17,645 nucleotides of DNA from Bog-950 sp964620645 (lineage in GTDB: Bacteria > Bacteroidota > Bacteroidia > Chitinophagales > LD1), in NCBI GenBank assembly GCA_964620645.1, contig CAZUHU010000067.1, forward strand, positions 1 to 17,645, written 5' to 3'. Shown here in pieces: positions 1 through 7,862 of this stretch. Numbering within the stretch: position 1 is the first letter of the stretch; each line of letters opens with the position of its first letter. The notes under the pieces were generated by a model. That model searched no databases. It was not told the DNA's origin and saw nothing but the letters and a program-made list of their open reading frames with translations. Position numbers and translations under genes: made by a program.

Positions 1-521
1 CTACACTGGTAATAACTGACTGCTCTGCTGATGGGGTGACTTATCTGTGGGATTTTGGAGACGGCGAAACCAGCAGCCAGAAAGGCGATGTAACCCACGT
101 TTACGATAATCCGGGAACATATACTATAACATTGAACATAACCAACAGTGGTGGAACCAGAGTAAAAACGGCAACCGTGGTAGTTAGCAATAGCGGCCTT
201 ACCAGTGCCGATTATGTAGGAAGCTTTGGCTGCACTGATATTTGCGGTGCAGGCAATTATTCGTACAATATTACTATAACCACCAATGGCCCGAATGGTA
301 TTATCATCCATAATTTTGGTGGGTTTACACCTTCCATTAATGTAAGTGCCACTATAAGCGATAACCTGATTACTATACCTGCGCAAACGCCAAGCGGGGC
401 AGTTTACTCGGTTAGCGGTTCGGGCACAGCAACTAACGGTGGCGCTACTTTAACTATCAGCCATACCGAGCAGGATGGTATTAATACTTTTAACTGCACA
501 ACAACAGCTCAGAAGCAATAA
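1..521 (+). CDS. PKD-domain surface/secreted protein, C-terminal part only
   Basis: The reading frame is already open at base 3 and runs to a TAA at 519-521, so this is the 3' end of a larger gene cut by the window edge. The GTG at 36 lies inside a domain and is not a real start. The visible protein begins inside a PKD (immunoglobulin-like) domain, recognised by the YLWDFGDGE motif followed by THVYDNPGTYTITL. It continues into about 105 residues rich in Gly, Thr, Ser and Asn that look like a beta-sandwich or lipocalin-like C-terminal domain. PKD domains are usual in secreted or surface proteins of Bacteroidota, where they act as spacers or binding modules. The C terminus ends in TTTAQKQ; I see no typical type IX secretion sorting domain. 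The function of the whole protein cannot be told from this fragment. Confidence 0.85.
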   Translation, partial: TLVITDCSADGVTYLWDFGDGETSSQKGDVTHVYDNPGTYTITLNITNSGGTRVKTATVVVSNSGLTSADYVGSFGCTDICGAGNYSYNITITTNGPNGIIIHNFGGFTPSINVSATISDNLITIPAQTPSGAVYSVSGSGTATNGGATLTISHTEQDGINTFNCTTTAQKQ

Positions 522-531
522 TCTATTAGAC

Positions 532-563
532 ATGCCGGTAGCAGAACAGTTGCCGGCATTTTT
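532..563 (+). terminator. Rho-independent terminator of the PKD gene
   Basis: Just after the stop codon, ATGCCGG (532-538) pairs with CCGGCAT (553-559). The stem can be lengthened inward by wobble and A-T pairs, and a T-run (559-563) follows. On the minus strand no T-run follows the stem, so it serves the plus-strand gene best, although it lies between two convergent genes. Confidence 0.75.
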
Positions 564-572
564 ATGTACGGT

Positions 573-1370
573 TTAGCGAACCGCCATTTTACGTAGCATA
601 ACGGAGAATATACCGGGGAAGAAGCGTTTCATCCAAACACCAAAGCTTTCCTTTATACCGGCAACTACTATTTCCTCTTTCTCGCTTTTAATAGCCGAAA
701 CTATTTGCTGCGCACATTCTTTGGCAGTTAAACCTTTAGCGGTGGCTGCATCCATAGTGCCCAATTTTTCGCCGCTACCCGTCAAAGCATTTATTGAAAC
801 GTTGGTTTGAATAAAGCCGGGGCACACCAGCAACACTTTAATATTATCGGTATAATGCTCTGCTCTTAATGAGTCGAAAAAGCCGTGCAAAGCATGTTTA
901 CTGGCCGAATAACCACTACGCCAGGGCGAGCCGAATTTGCCCACTGCGCTTGTTACCGTCACAAACACACCGTTACGCTGCTTAATGAACTGTGGTAGTA
1001 ATGTTTTGGTAAGCGCAACAGTGCCGAAGTAGTTTACCTCCATAATCTTACGGTCAACATCTACCGGTGTGTCTTTTGCCAGTGAACGCTGACTAACGCC
1101 GCCGTTATTGATCAACACATCAACGCGGCCAAACTTTTGAATTACCTCATTCTTCTTCGCTTCAAAGTTGCTTTGGTCGACAAGATCAAGCGGCAGAAGC
1201 AGACAGTTGGAATCAGCAAGGTTTGCCGCGCGCGCCACCCGTTCCAGTTCATCCTTCCTTCTGGCAGAAAGAACCAACTTCGCGCCTTGTTTTGCAAGCG
1301 CATAAGCTAGTGCCTCACCTATACCCGATGATGCGCCGGTTAACCAAACTACTTTATCGTTTAGCTGCAT
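573..1370 (-). CDS. SDR-family NAD(P)-dependent oxidoreductase
   Basis: A 265-residue classical short-chain dehydrogenase/reductase. The Rossmann cofactor motif TGASSGIG is at residues 11-18. The structural motif reads NNGG (88-91) instead of the usual NNAG. Catalytic residues are visible as Asn113 (EVNYFG), Ser141, Tyr154 and Lys158 (YSASK). The C-terminal part (ESFGVWMKRFFPGIFSVML) resembles the hydrophobic tail seen in DHRS7-like SDRs, which are often membrane-associated. The substrate cannot be predicted. The ATG is three bases downstream of the pruA stop codon, so the gene is almost certainly cotranscribed and perhaps translationally coupled with pruA. No Shine-Dalgarno is needed to explain its start. 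Confidence 0.9.
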   Translation of the reverse strand: MQLNDKVVWLTGASSGIGEALAYALAKQGAKLVLSARRKDELERVARAANLADSNCLLLPLDLVDQSNFEAKKNEVIQKFGRVDVLINNGGVSQRSLAKDTPVDVDRKIMEVNYFGTVALTKTLLPQFIKQRNGVFVTVTSAVGKFGSPWRSGYSASKHALHGFFDSLRAEHYTDNIKVLLVCPGFIQTNVSINALTGSGEKLGTMDAATAKGLTAKECAQQIVSAIKSEKEEIVVAGIKESFGVWMKRFFPGIFSVMLRKMAVR

Positions 1371-1373
1371 CGC

Positions 1374-3011
1374 TTATTTATCAGGCGATAAAAACGGATA
1401 ACGGTAATCAACCGGTGGTGCAAAGGTTTCCTTTATGCTACGCGGAGAAACCCAACGCATAAGGTTAACCATGCTGCCGGCTTTATCATTAGTGCCTGAA
1501 CCACGGCTGCCGCCAAAGGGCTGTTGGCCAACCACGGCACCGGTAGGTTTATCGTTAACGTAAAAGTTACCCGCTGCATTGCTAAGACGTTTGGTTGCTA
1601 ATTCAATAGCATAACGGTCCTGCGAAATGATTGAACCTGTTAATGCATAAATAGAAGTAGAATCCACCAGTTTTATAACGTCTTCAAATCTGTTCTCGTC
1701 GTAAACGTAAACTGTAAGTACGGGGCCGAACAGTTCTTCGCACATAGTAACATATTTAGGATTTGTTACCTGTATAATGGTAGGCTCAATAAACCAGCCT
1801 TTGCTCTTATCGCATTTGCCACCGGCAATAATCTTCGCCTCGCCCTTGCTCTTTTTTACATTGGCTATATAGGCAGCCAGTTTATCAAAGCTCTTTTCGT
1901 CAATAACGGCATTTATGAAGTTGCTGAAGTCCTCAACGCCACCCATTTTCATGCTTGCCAAATCAGCCAATACCTGTTTTTTAACGGCAGGCCATAAGTT
2001 GGCCGGCACATAAGCACGTGAGGCAGCAGAACACTTCTGCCCCTGGTATTCAAATGCACCGCGGGAAATAGCAGTAGCTAATACCTTAGCATCGGCACTG
2101 CTATGAGCCAGTATAAAATCCTTACCGCCGGTTTCGCCCACTATACGCGGGTAGGTTTTGTAAACGTGAATATGGTCGCCAATGTTTTTCCAAATGTTCT
2201 GGAACACTTCTGTAGAACCGGTGAAGTGAATACCGGCAAAATCAGGATGAGCAAAAACTACATCAGCAGCATCAGGGCCCGAAGGGTAGATTAAGTTAAT
2301 CACACCATCCGGCACACCCGCCTCGCGGAAAATTTTCATCAACACATAAGCAGAATAAACCTGTGTATTGGATGGCTTCCACACCACAACGTTACCCATC
2401 ATAGCACAACTGGTGGGCAGGTTACCTGCAATAGCGGTAAAATTGAAAGGTGTAAGGGCATAAACGAAGCCCTCCAGCGGACGCCATTCCAAACGGTTCC
2501 AAATGCCCGGTGAGCTTTCGGGTTGAATGGAATATATCTCCGTCATATACTGCACGTTAAAGCGCAGAAAGTCGATTATCTCGCAAGCCGAATCAATTTC
2601 TGCCTGGAAAGCATTCTTTGATTGGCCCAGCATAGTTGCTGCATTTAACTCAGCACGGTAAGGGCCGGCTATTAAATCAGCAGCTTTTAAAAAGATTGCA
2701 GCGCGTTGCTCCCACTCCATTGCAGTCCATTTTTTACGGGCGGCAAGGGCTGCATCAATAGCCTGCTTTATATGCTTTTTTTCGCTCTTGTAATAGTAAC
2801 CCAACAGGTGTTTGTGGTCGTGCGGTGGATTAAGAGGCAGTTTCTTGCCCTCCTTCACCAGCTTGTTGCCGATAAACATGGGTATATCGCGCACTTCTGC
2901 ACGCATTTCGGCCAGTTTCTTTTTCAGTTCAATTCGTTCTGCCGAGCCGGGCGCATAACTTTTAACCGGTTCGTTCTTCGCAATGGGTACTTTAAAAAAT
3001 CCTGTTGCCAT
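1374..3011 (-). CDS. pruA: L-glutamate gamma-semialdehyde dehydrogenase (1-pyrroline-5-carboxylate dehydrogenase)
   Basis: A 545-residue aldehyde dehydrogenase of the P5CDH type, which oxidises glutamate gamma-semialdehyde (in equilibrium with pyrroline-5-carboxylate) to glutamate with NAD+. This is the second step of proline degradation in the cytoplasm. Visible motifs are PFNFT (188-192), WKPSN (211-215), the NAD-site FTGST (263-267), the general base Glu293 in GETGGKD, and the catalytic Cys327 in QGQKCSAAS. The EELFGPVLTVYVY region and a C-terminal QPFGGSRGSGTNDKAG segment are also present. The long N-terminal region before the ALDH fold matches the monofunctional, eukaryote-like P5CDH group common in Bacteroidota rather than bifunctional PutA. 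It lies 14 bases after rseP and 3 bases before the SDR gene, suggesting one operon. No proline dehydrogenase gene is in the window. Confidence 0.94.
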   Translation of the reverse strand: MATGFFKVPIAKNEPVKSYAPGSAERIELKKKLAEMRAEVRDIPMFIGNKLVKEGKKLPLNPPHDHKHLLGYYYKSEKKHIKQAIDAALAARKKWTAMEWEQRAAIFLKAADLIAGPYRAELNAATMLGQSKNAFQAEIDSACEIIDFLRFNVQYMTEIYSIQPESSPGIWNRLEWRPLEGFVYALTPFNFTAIAGNLPTSCAMMGNVVVWKPSNTQVYSAYVLMKIFREAGVPDGVINLIYPSGPDAADVVFAHPDFAGIHFTGSTEVFQNIWKNIGDHIHVYKTYPRIVGETGGKDFILAHSSADAKVLATAISRGAFEYQGQKCSAASRAYVPANLWPAVKKQVLADLASMKMGGVEDFSNFINAVIDEKSFDKLAAYIANVKKSKGEAKIIAGGKCDKSKGWFIEPTIIQVTNPKYVTMCEELFGPVLTVYVYDENRFEDVIKLVDSTSIYALTGSIISQDRYAIELATKRLSNAAGNFYVNDKPTGAVVGQQPFGGSRGSGTNDKAGSMVNLMRWVSPRSIKETFAPPVDYRYPFLSPDK

Positions 3012-3025
3012 ATGTAAGTATATTA

Positions 3026-4378
3026 TTATCTATTAAAGAAGTTCTGAATAAAATCGTTGCCAAGGGCAAAAATCATCAGTGCGAATATGATTATCATACC
3101 CACCACCTGCGCGCGCTCTAAAAACTTATCGCTAGGCGCACGGCCGGTTATCATTTCAACTAATGTAAACAGGGCATGCCCGCCATCTAAGGCAGGTATT
3201 GGTAAAAGGTTTACAAACGCCAGCGCTATGGAAAGAAAGGCAGTAAGCGTCCAGAAGCGCATCCAATCCCACTTAGGCGAGAATTGTTTGGCTATAGTTA
3301 TAAAGCTTCCTACTTTTTTGTAGCCTTTTAAATCGCGGTTAAACACCAGGCGGAACTGCTTGATGTATTTAACCAAAGTATTGTAAGACTTACCTATACC
3401 TGCAGGAATAGACGCAAAAAAGCCATACTCCTTATGCACTATGTTAAAGTGCTTTTCTTCATCAGGGGCAAAGCCAACCTTTGCTGAATCAGGTATGGTT
3501 AAGGCAATAGCCACTGTATCTGTACCACGCAGCACGGTAATGGTAGTAGCCTTATTTTTAAAGGCCGGCAGGTTTCGTTTAAATTCATGGAAATAGCGGA
3601 TAGGAATAGTATCAAGCCCAATTATCTGATCGCCCTGCTTGCCCCCTGCTTTGTAAAGCGCATAGGTAGGAAAGATGGTATCAACAAAACAAGGTATAAT
3701 GGGTTGAACGAACCCTTCGCCCATACCGGCAAATATTTCGCGGTAAACCGCTGTTGGTATAGTAAGCGATTTCTTTTCGCCGTTACGTTCAATTTCAATC
3801 GTCTTTGCATTGTCCAACAACAAATCAATAGCTATGGTAGCCTCATTGGTAAACTTCTTACCACCATCATAACTCACAATCTTATCTCCATCCTGCAAGC
3901 CGATTTTGGTAGCTGTTGAATCTACTGAGAAACCGTAAGTAACATTTTCAACCGGCAGATAGCTTTCGCCCCACCAGTATAACATCTGGCCATAAATAAC
4001 AAAGGCCAAAAGAATATTCATGATAATGCCGCCTAACATAATTATAAGGCGCTGGTAAGGCCTTTTGCTGCGGAACTCATCAGGCTGCGGAGGAAGTTTC
4101 AACTGCTCTTCATCCATGCTTTCATCCACCATGCCGGCAATCTTAACATAGCCCCCCAGTGGAAACCAACCCAGGCCATATTCTGTTTCGCCAATCTTCT
4201 TTTTGAAAAGGGCAAAATTCAACAGGTTAGGAAATGGAAAAAGAAAGTCGAAAAAGAGGTAGAACTTCTCAACCCTGGTTTTAAACATACGGGCGGTTAT
4301 ATAGTGCCCGAACTCGTGCAAAGTTACCAGTATAGAAAGGCTAAGAATAAATTGCGCTACCTTAATAAGAGTCTCCAT
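3026..4378 (-). CDS. rseP: RseP-type site-2 intramembrane zinc metalloprotease (M50)
   Basis: A 450-residue membrane protease that cuts transmembrane segments of substrates such as anti-sigma factors and signal-peptide remnants. The zinc-binding HEFGH motif is at residues 21-25 in the first membrane helix. The third zinc ligand is Asp398 in the NLLPIPALDGGH motif in a late helix, followed by a last membrane segment near residues 426-443. Between them lie an inner-membrane helix (near 113-135) and two PDZ-like domains, the first around TKIGLQDGDKIVSYDG and the second around YKAGGKQGDQIIGLD. Length and order fit the RseP family. The ATG at 4378 leaves a short 5-7 residue lead before the catalytic helix, as usual. 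The gene heads a probable operon with pruA and the SDR gene. No dxr, bam or sigma/anti-sigma partner is visible beside it. Confidence 0.93.
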   Translation of the reverse strand: METLIKVAQFILSLSILVTLHEFGHYITARMFKTRVEKFYLFFDFLFPFPNLLNFALFKKKIGETEYGLGWFPLGGYVKIAGMVDESMDEEQLKLPPQPDEFRSKRPYQRLIIMLGGIIMNILLAFVIYGQMLYWWGESYLPVENVTYGFSVDSTATKIGLQDGDKIVSYDGGKKFTNEATIAIDLLLDNAKTIEIERNGEKKSLTIPTAVYREIFAGMGEGFVQPIIPCFVDTIFPTYALYKAGGKQGDQIIGLDTIPIRYFHEFKRNLPAFKNKATTITVLRGTDTVAIALTIPDSAKVGFAPDEEKHFNIVHKEYGFFASIPAGIGKSYNTLVKYIKQFRLVFNRDLKGYKKVGSFITIAKQFSPKWDWMRFWTLTAFLSIALAFVNLLPIPALDGGHALFTLVEMITGRAPSDKFLERAQVVGMIIIFALMIFALGNDFIQNFFNR

Positions 4379-4395
4379 CCATAAAATTTGAGCGG

Positions 4396-4403
4396 CAAAT
4401 GTA
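4396..4403 (-). promoter_or_regulatory. Candidate -7 element of the rseP promoter
   Basis: The minus strand reads TACATTTG, a perfect match to the Bacteroidota -7 consensus TAnnTTTG, 17 bases before the rseP ATG. A clear -33 TTTG at ideal spacing is not seen; a TTG lies 27 bases upstream, which is long. The resulting leader would be short. Confidence 0.45.
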
Positions 4404-4425
4404 GGAAAAAACCACCGCTAAACAG

Positions 4426-4441
4426 GGGAACAATAGTTCCC
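4426..4441. repeat. 16-base perfect palindrome in the GH3-rseP gap
   Basis: GGGAAC (4426-4431) and GTTCCC (4436-4441) form a perfect inverted repeat around AATA. It lies 60 to 45 bases downstream of the GH3 stop and about 25 bases upstream of the candidate rseP -7 element. It could end GH3 transcription, though the nearest T-rich tract on the minus strand (4405-4410) is about 16 bases beyond the stem. It could also be an operator for rseP. The sequence alone does not decide. Confidence 0.4.
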
Positions 4442-4485
4442 GAAAGAAGGGCCACAAAGCACTGGCAGGCAATGGCTTAAAGAAA

Positions 4486-5979
4486 TTAAAGAAACTTAAC
4501 CAATTCGTTGGCTATGCTGCGGTCGTTTGTAAGGCGCGGTACCTTGTTCTGCCCTCCTAATTTGCCTCTGCTTTTCATATACTCCACAAAAGTACCGGGC
4601 TTAAGGCTGTGTAACTTCAGCGGTTGTATAATGTGGCCTTTACGCAAATCATCGTAGTACGAGTTTTTGCCCCACATGTATTCATCTACCAGGCCCGCAA
4701 AAGCATTAATACTAACCGGCAACCTGCTGAACTCAACAAACCATTCGTGGTAGGGCAAGCCCTCTGAGGGGGCTACTTGCGGAGCAACCGTAAATTCTGT
4801 AACGCCGCAGTTTAAATCGCGCATGGCGCGTAAAATGGCAAACTCAACTTCCTCACCTATCACGTGTTCTCCAAAAGCAGAGATAAAGTGCTTTGTGCGG
4901 CCCGTTACTACTATGCGGTAAGGGTTTTTAGAAACAAACTTTATAGTATCGCCAATATTATAACCCCACAGCCCGGAATTGGTATTGAGAATAAGTGCAT
5001 AGTTTACTCCCAACTCAACATCCTGCAGACTGATACGCTCGGGGTTTTCGTTAAAAATATCCTGGGCCTTTACAAACTCATAAAACAGGCCGCCGTCAAC
5101 ATTCAACAACAGGCCGTCCTGCTTTTGGCTGTCCTGGTAGGCTATAAATCCCTCGCTTGCGGGGTAGGTTTCAACCGAATCAATTTTAAAGCCAATCAGG
5201 TTTTCAATTTTATGGCGGTAGGGCTCGTAGTTAACGCCGCCATACATAAACACTTTAAAGTCCGGAAAAACATCCTTTACCGTTTGTTTGCCACTTAGCT
5301 CCAGCAACTTTTCAAAATACATTACACACCAAGGCGGTATGCCGCTTATCAGGCTCATGCGCTGTTTAAGGGTTTCGTTAGCTATGGCCTCCACCTTCTC
5401 TTCCCAATCTTCAATACAGTTTACAGCGTAAGATGGCATGCGGTTAGCCTGCGCATAGGAAGGCACATGGTGATAAACAATACCGCTTAAACGGCCTGCG
5501 GCTATTTTGCCGTATTTGTCCAACTCGGGTGAGCCCTGCAGAAAAATCATCTTCTTATCAAAAATGGCAGCGCTGTTGGTTTCATTTACGTAAAGCATGG
5601 TGGCATTACGGGCAGCGGTAATCATGTCCCCTATCTGCGCCTTGCTTACGGGTATATACTTGGTACCGCTGGTGGTGCCGCTGCTTTTGCAAAAGTAGAG
5701 GGGCAGGCCGGGCCACAGCACATTTTCCTTTCCGTCAGATATTAATTCAATGTCATCTCTAAGCCCCTCATAATCCAGAACGGGTACTTCCTGCTTAAAA
5801 TCTTCATAATTCTTAACCTTAGAAAAATTGTGGCGCCTGCCAAAATCAGTTTGTTCAGCAGTTTTAATAAGATGCACCAAAAGCTGCTGTTGTAGCTGCA
5901 CCGCCTTTTGTTGCCCGGCATAAACACGCGAACTGATAAAACCTGCCGCCAAACCGGCCCCAAAGGATTTCAATGACAT
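4486..5979 (-). CDS. GH3-family acyl-adenylating protein
   Basis: A 497-residue protein of the GH3 family within the ANL superfamily. Plant members join amino acids to jasmonate or auxin through an acyl-adenylate. Bacterial members are widespread in Bacteroidota, and their substrates are mostly unknown. The ATP-binding motif SSGTTSGTK is at residues 99-107, the second motif YPASE at 272-276, and the third region GYNIGDTIKF with TGRTKHFIS at about 339-367. I chose the ATG at 5979 over a GTG at 6021. It starts MSLKSFGAG, the point where homologues normally begin, and the 14 extra residues look unlike the family. A weak -7-like TATATTCG (5987-5994 on this strand) lies just before this ATG and would give an almost leaderless transcript. 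It is divergent from the DUF47-pit unit. Confidence 0.88.
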   Translation of the reverse strand: MSLKSFGAGLAAGFISSRVYAGQQKAVQLQQQLLVHLIKTAEQTDFGRRHNFSKVKNYEDFKQEVPVLDYEGLRDDIELISDGKENVLWPGLPLYFCKSSGTTSGTKYIPVSKAQIGDMITAARNATMLYVNETNSAAIFDKKMIFLQGSPELDKYGKIAAGRLSGIVYHHVPSYAQANRMPSYAVNCIEDWEEKVEAIANETLKQRMSLISGIPPWCVMYFEKLLELSGKQTVKDVFPDFKVFMYGGVNYEPYRHKIENLIGFKIDSVETYPASEGFIAYQDSQKQDGLLLNVDGGLFYEFVKAQDIFNENPERISLQDVELGVNYALILNTNSGLWGYNIGDTIKFVSKNPYRIVVTGRTKHFISAFGEHVIGEEVEFAILRAMRDLNCGVTEFTVAPQVAPSEGLPYHEWFVEFSRLPVSINAFAGLVDEYMWGKNSYYDDLRKGHIIQPLKLHSLKPGTFVEYMKSRGKLGGQNKVPRLTNDRSIANELVKFL

Positions 5980-6104
5980 ACAGGGGCGAATATAGGGATT
6001 GAACTTAAGCGGTTGAATCACCCTTACGGGGGATTTGCTTCCGAGAAAGATTCTGCTTATCTGGTAGAAATGAGTTAGTTACCAACATTCAAGTGCCAGA
6101 TAAA

Positions 6105-6137
6105 TTAACAGGGTTTTAATATTCGCTTAAATTAGCG
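6105..6137 (+). promoter_or_regulatory. Candidate Pho box (three 11-base TTAA direct repeats)
   Basis: TTAACA (6105), TTAATA (6116) and TTAAAT (6127) start exactly 11 bases apart, just upstream of the DUF47-pit genes. This matches the layout of PhoP/PhoB sites (a six- to seven-base half site on each helical turn, TTAACA-like in Bacillus PhoP boxes). I could not find a good -7 element after it, and the last repeat is only 24 bases from the ATG. The call is an inference from spacing and neighbours. Confidence 0.5.
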
Positions 6138-6156
6138 CGCAATTCAAACAATACAT

Positions 6157-6801
6157 ATGTCCCTAGGAAATTTCTTCTCCTTTCTGATACCCAAAGACAA
6201 GCAATTCTTTAAGCTTTTCGCCCAGTCATCCGATAACCTTGTAGAAATATCAAAAGTGTTTTCGGAATTGGTTAATGCCCCTGCTGACAAAAGACAGGAA
6301 CTGGTTAAGAAAATTTCGGACCTGGAGCATGTAGGCGACGAATTAACCCACCAGATTTTCACCGAGCTTTCCACCAATTTTATTACCCCTTTTGATCGCG
6401 AGGATATTTCTTACCTGGCTTCGGCCCTTGATGATATTGTTGATTACATACACGGCTCGTCAAAGCGCTTTGACATGTATAAGATTGAAGAAACATCGCA
6501 GGCAATGAAAAAGCTGGCAGAAATCATTGAACACTCTGCCAAGGAAATTCATGTTGCTGTTACCGGCATGAAGGATATGGGTAACGCAGTGCGCATACGC
6601 GAAGCCATCGTGCGCATCAACAGCCTTGAAAACCACGCCGATGATATTTTTGACGGCGCAATTGCTGACCTGTTTAACAACGAAAAAGACGCAGTACGCA
6701 TATTGAAAATAAAAGAGATACTTGCGAACATGGAAACCGCTACCGACAAGTGCGAAGACGTTGCCAATGTTATTGAAACCATTATCGTGAAGAACTCATA
6801 A
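6157..6801 (+). CDS. DUF47-family PhoU-like protein, partner of PiT
   Basis: A 214-residue, all-helical cytoplasmic protein of the DUF47/TIGR00153 family, distantly related to PhoU. The N terminus MSLGNFFSFLIPKDKQFF and the segments EHVGDEL (57-63), TPFDREDI (77-84) and SALDDIVDYIHG (89-100) are typical. The VGDEL and DDIVD acidic motifs correspond to the metal-binding signatures of PhoU-like three-helix bundles. Members are nearly always encoded directly before a PiT phosphate transporter and are thought to modulate it, and here the pit gene starts 7 bases after the stop. The start ATG lies 24 bases after a run of 11-base-spaced TTAA repeats, suggesting phosphate control. The gene is divergent from GH3. 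Confidence 0.93.
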   Translation: MSLGNFFSFLIPKDKQFFKLFAQSSDNLVEISKVFSELVNAPADKRQELVKKISDLEHVGDELTHQIFTELSTNFITPFDREDISYLASALDDIVDYIHGSSKRFDMYKIEETSQAMKKLAEIIEHSAKEIHVAVTGMKDMGNAVRIREAIVRINSLENHADDIFDGAIADLFNNEKDAVRILKIKEILANMETATDKCEDVANVIETIIVKNS

Positions 6802-6808
6802 ACCCGTA

Positions 6809-7804
6809 ATGACTACTGTTTTAATTCTAGTTATTGTTGTTGCATTGCTGTTTGATTTCATCAACGGCTTTCACGATTCTGCCAACTCTATTGCTACGGT
6901 AGTTTCTACACGGGTATTAACTCCCTTCCAGGCCGTTATATGGGCAGCCTTCTTCAACTTTGTAGCCTTCTTCTTTTTTAAAGAGCACGGCGTAGCGGAC
7001 ACCGTTAAAAAGATGGTAGCCGAAGATGTTATAAGCCAATCGGTATTAATGGGTGGCCTGTTAGGCGCTATAGTATGGAATTTGCTAACCTGGTTTTGGG
7101 GTTTGCCAAGCAGTTCATCACATGCGCTGCTCGGCGGTTTTGCAGGTGCTGCTTACGCTAAGGCAGGGCTTAACGCTATTGTGCTGGGCAAAATTACGCA
7201 AACCCTCATCTTCATCCCTTTGGCCCCTATTATTGGTATGGTAACGGCTTACATCATATCGGTTATTGTTATCAATATCTGTAAGAACTTTGCATCCTCA
7301 AAAGTTGACCGTTATTTCCGCAGGCTACAGTTGCTTTCTTCTGCTCTGTTTTCTATTGGCCACGGCGGCAACGATGCGCAAAAAACAATGGGCATTATTT
7401 GGGCTGCGCTACTGGTAGCCGGCAGCGTTAAGAAAGGAGACAGCTTACCTGTTTGGACCCCTTTTGCCTGCTACAGCGCTATGGGCCTTGGCACTATCTT
7501 CGGTGGGTGGAGGATTGTAAAAACAATGGGACAGAAAATTACCCAATTAAAACCTTTTGAAGGTTTTTGTGCTGAAACCTCCGGCGCCATTACACTGTTT
7601 GCAGTTACCTTCCTTAAAATACCGGTATCAACCACACATACCATTACCGGAAGTATAATGGGTGTAGGTATGACCAAGCGCCTTAGCGCGGTACGGTGGG
7701 GTGTTGCAGGCAACATTGTTATAGCCTGGATTTTAACTATCCCCGCCAGCGCTTTAGTAGGCGGTATATCATACCTCATTCTTAAGAACCTTATCGGGTC
7801 TTAA
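6809..7804 (+). CDS. pit: PiT-family inorganic phosphate transporter
   Basis: A 331-residue inner-membrane protein that imports phosphate (as metal-phosphate, proton-coupled, or with Na+ in some members). The two inverted halves each carry the family signature: GFHDSANSIAT (20-30) near the N terminus and GHGGNDAQKTMGI (184-196) in the second half. Supporting motifs are LPSSSSHALLGG (99-110) and STTHTITGSIMG (274-285). About ten hydrophobic segments are visible. The short length is normal for the compact PiT type found with DUF47. It follows the DUF47 gene by 7 bases and is surely cotranscribed. The stop codon lies right at the T-tract of the terminator that serves the convergent carbonic anhydrase gene. 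Confidence 0.94.
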   Translation: MTTVLILVIVVALLFDFINGFHDSANSIATVVSTRVLTPFQAVIWAAFFNFVAFFFFKEHGVADTVKKMVAEDVISQSVLMGGLLGAIVWNLLTWFWGLPSSSSHALLGGFAGAAYAKAGLNAIVLGKITQTLIFIPLAPIIGMVTAYIISVIVINICKNFASSKVDRYFRRLQLLSSALFSIGHGGNDAQKTMGIIWAALLVAGSVKKGDSLPVWTPFACYSAMGLGTIFGGWRIVKTMGQKITQLKPFEGFCAETSGAITLFAVTFLKIPVSTTHTITGSIMGVGMTKRLSAVRWGVAGNIVIAWILTIPASALVGGISYLILKNLIGS

Positions 7805-7805
7805 T

Positions 7806-7836
7806 AAAAAGCCCCCTTTCCTTGTGGAAAGAGGGC
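7806..7836 (-). terminator. Rho-independent terminator for the SulP-carbonic anhydrase unit
   Basis: A stem of about ten pairs with one mismatch (left arm from 7811, right arm ending 7836, loop TTGT) is followed on the minus strand by five Ts (A-run 7806-7810 on plus). It is correctly oriented for transcripts leaving the carbonic anhydrase gene. On the plus strand no T-run follows, so it is at best a weak terminator for pit. Confidence 0.7.
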
Positions 7837-7862
7837 ACATAAAACCAAGCGACAACCTATAC

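Noticed and set aside
36..38. GTG at 36 as the start of the first gene
   Set aside because: The frame is open upstream to the window edge and the PKD domain begins before this codon.
1223..1462. Small open frame on the plus strand across the SDR/pruA junction, and similar antisense frames throughout
   Set aside because: They lie wholly opposite well-supported genes and show no domain, signal or conserved-looking composition.
5980..6021. GTG at 6021 as the start of the GH3 gene
   Set aside because: The added 14 residues do not fit the family's N terminus, and the ATG at 5979 begins where homologues usually start.
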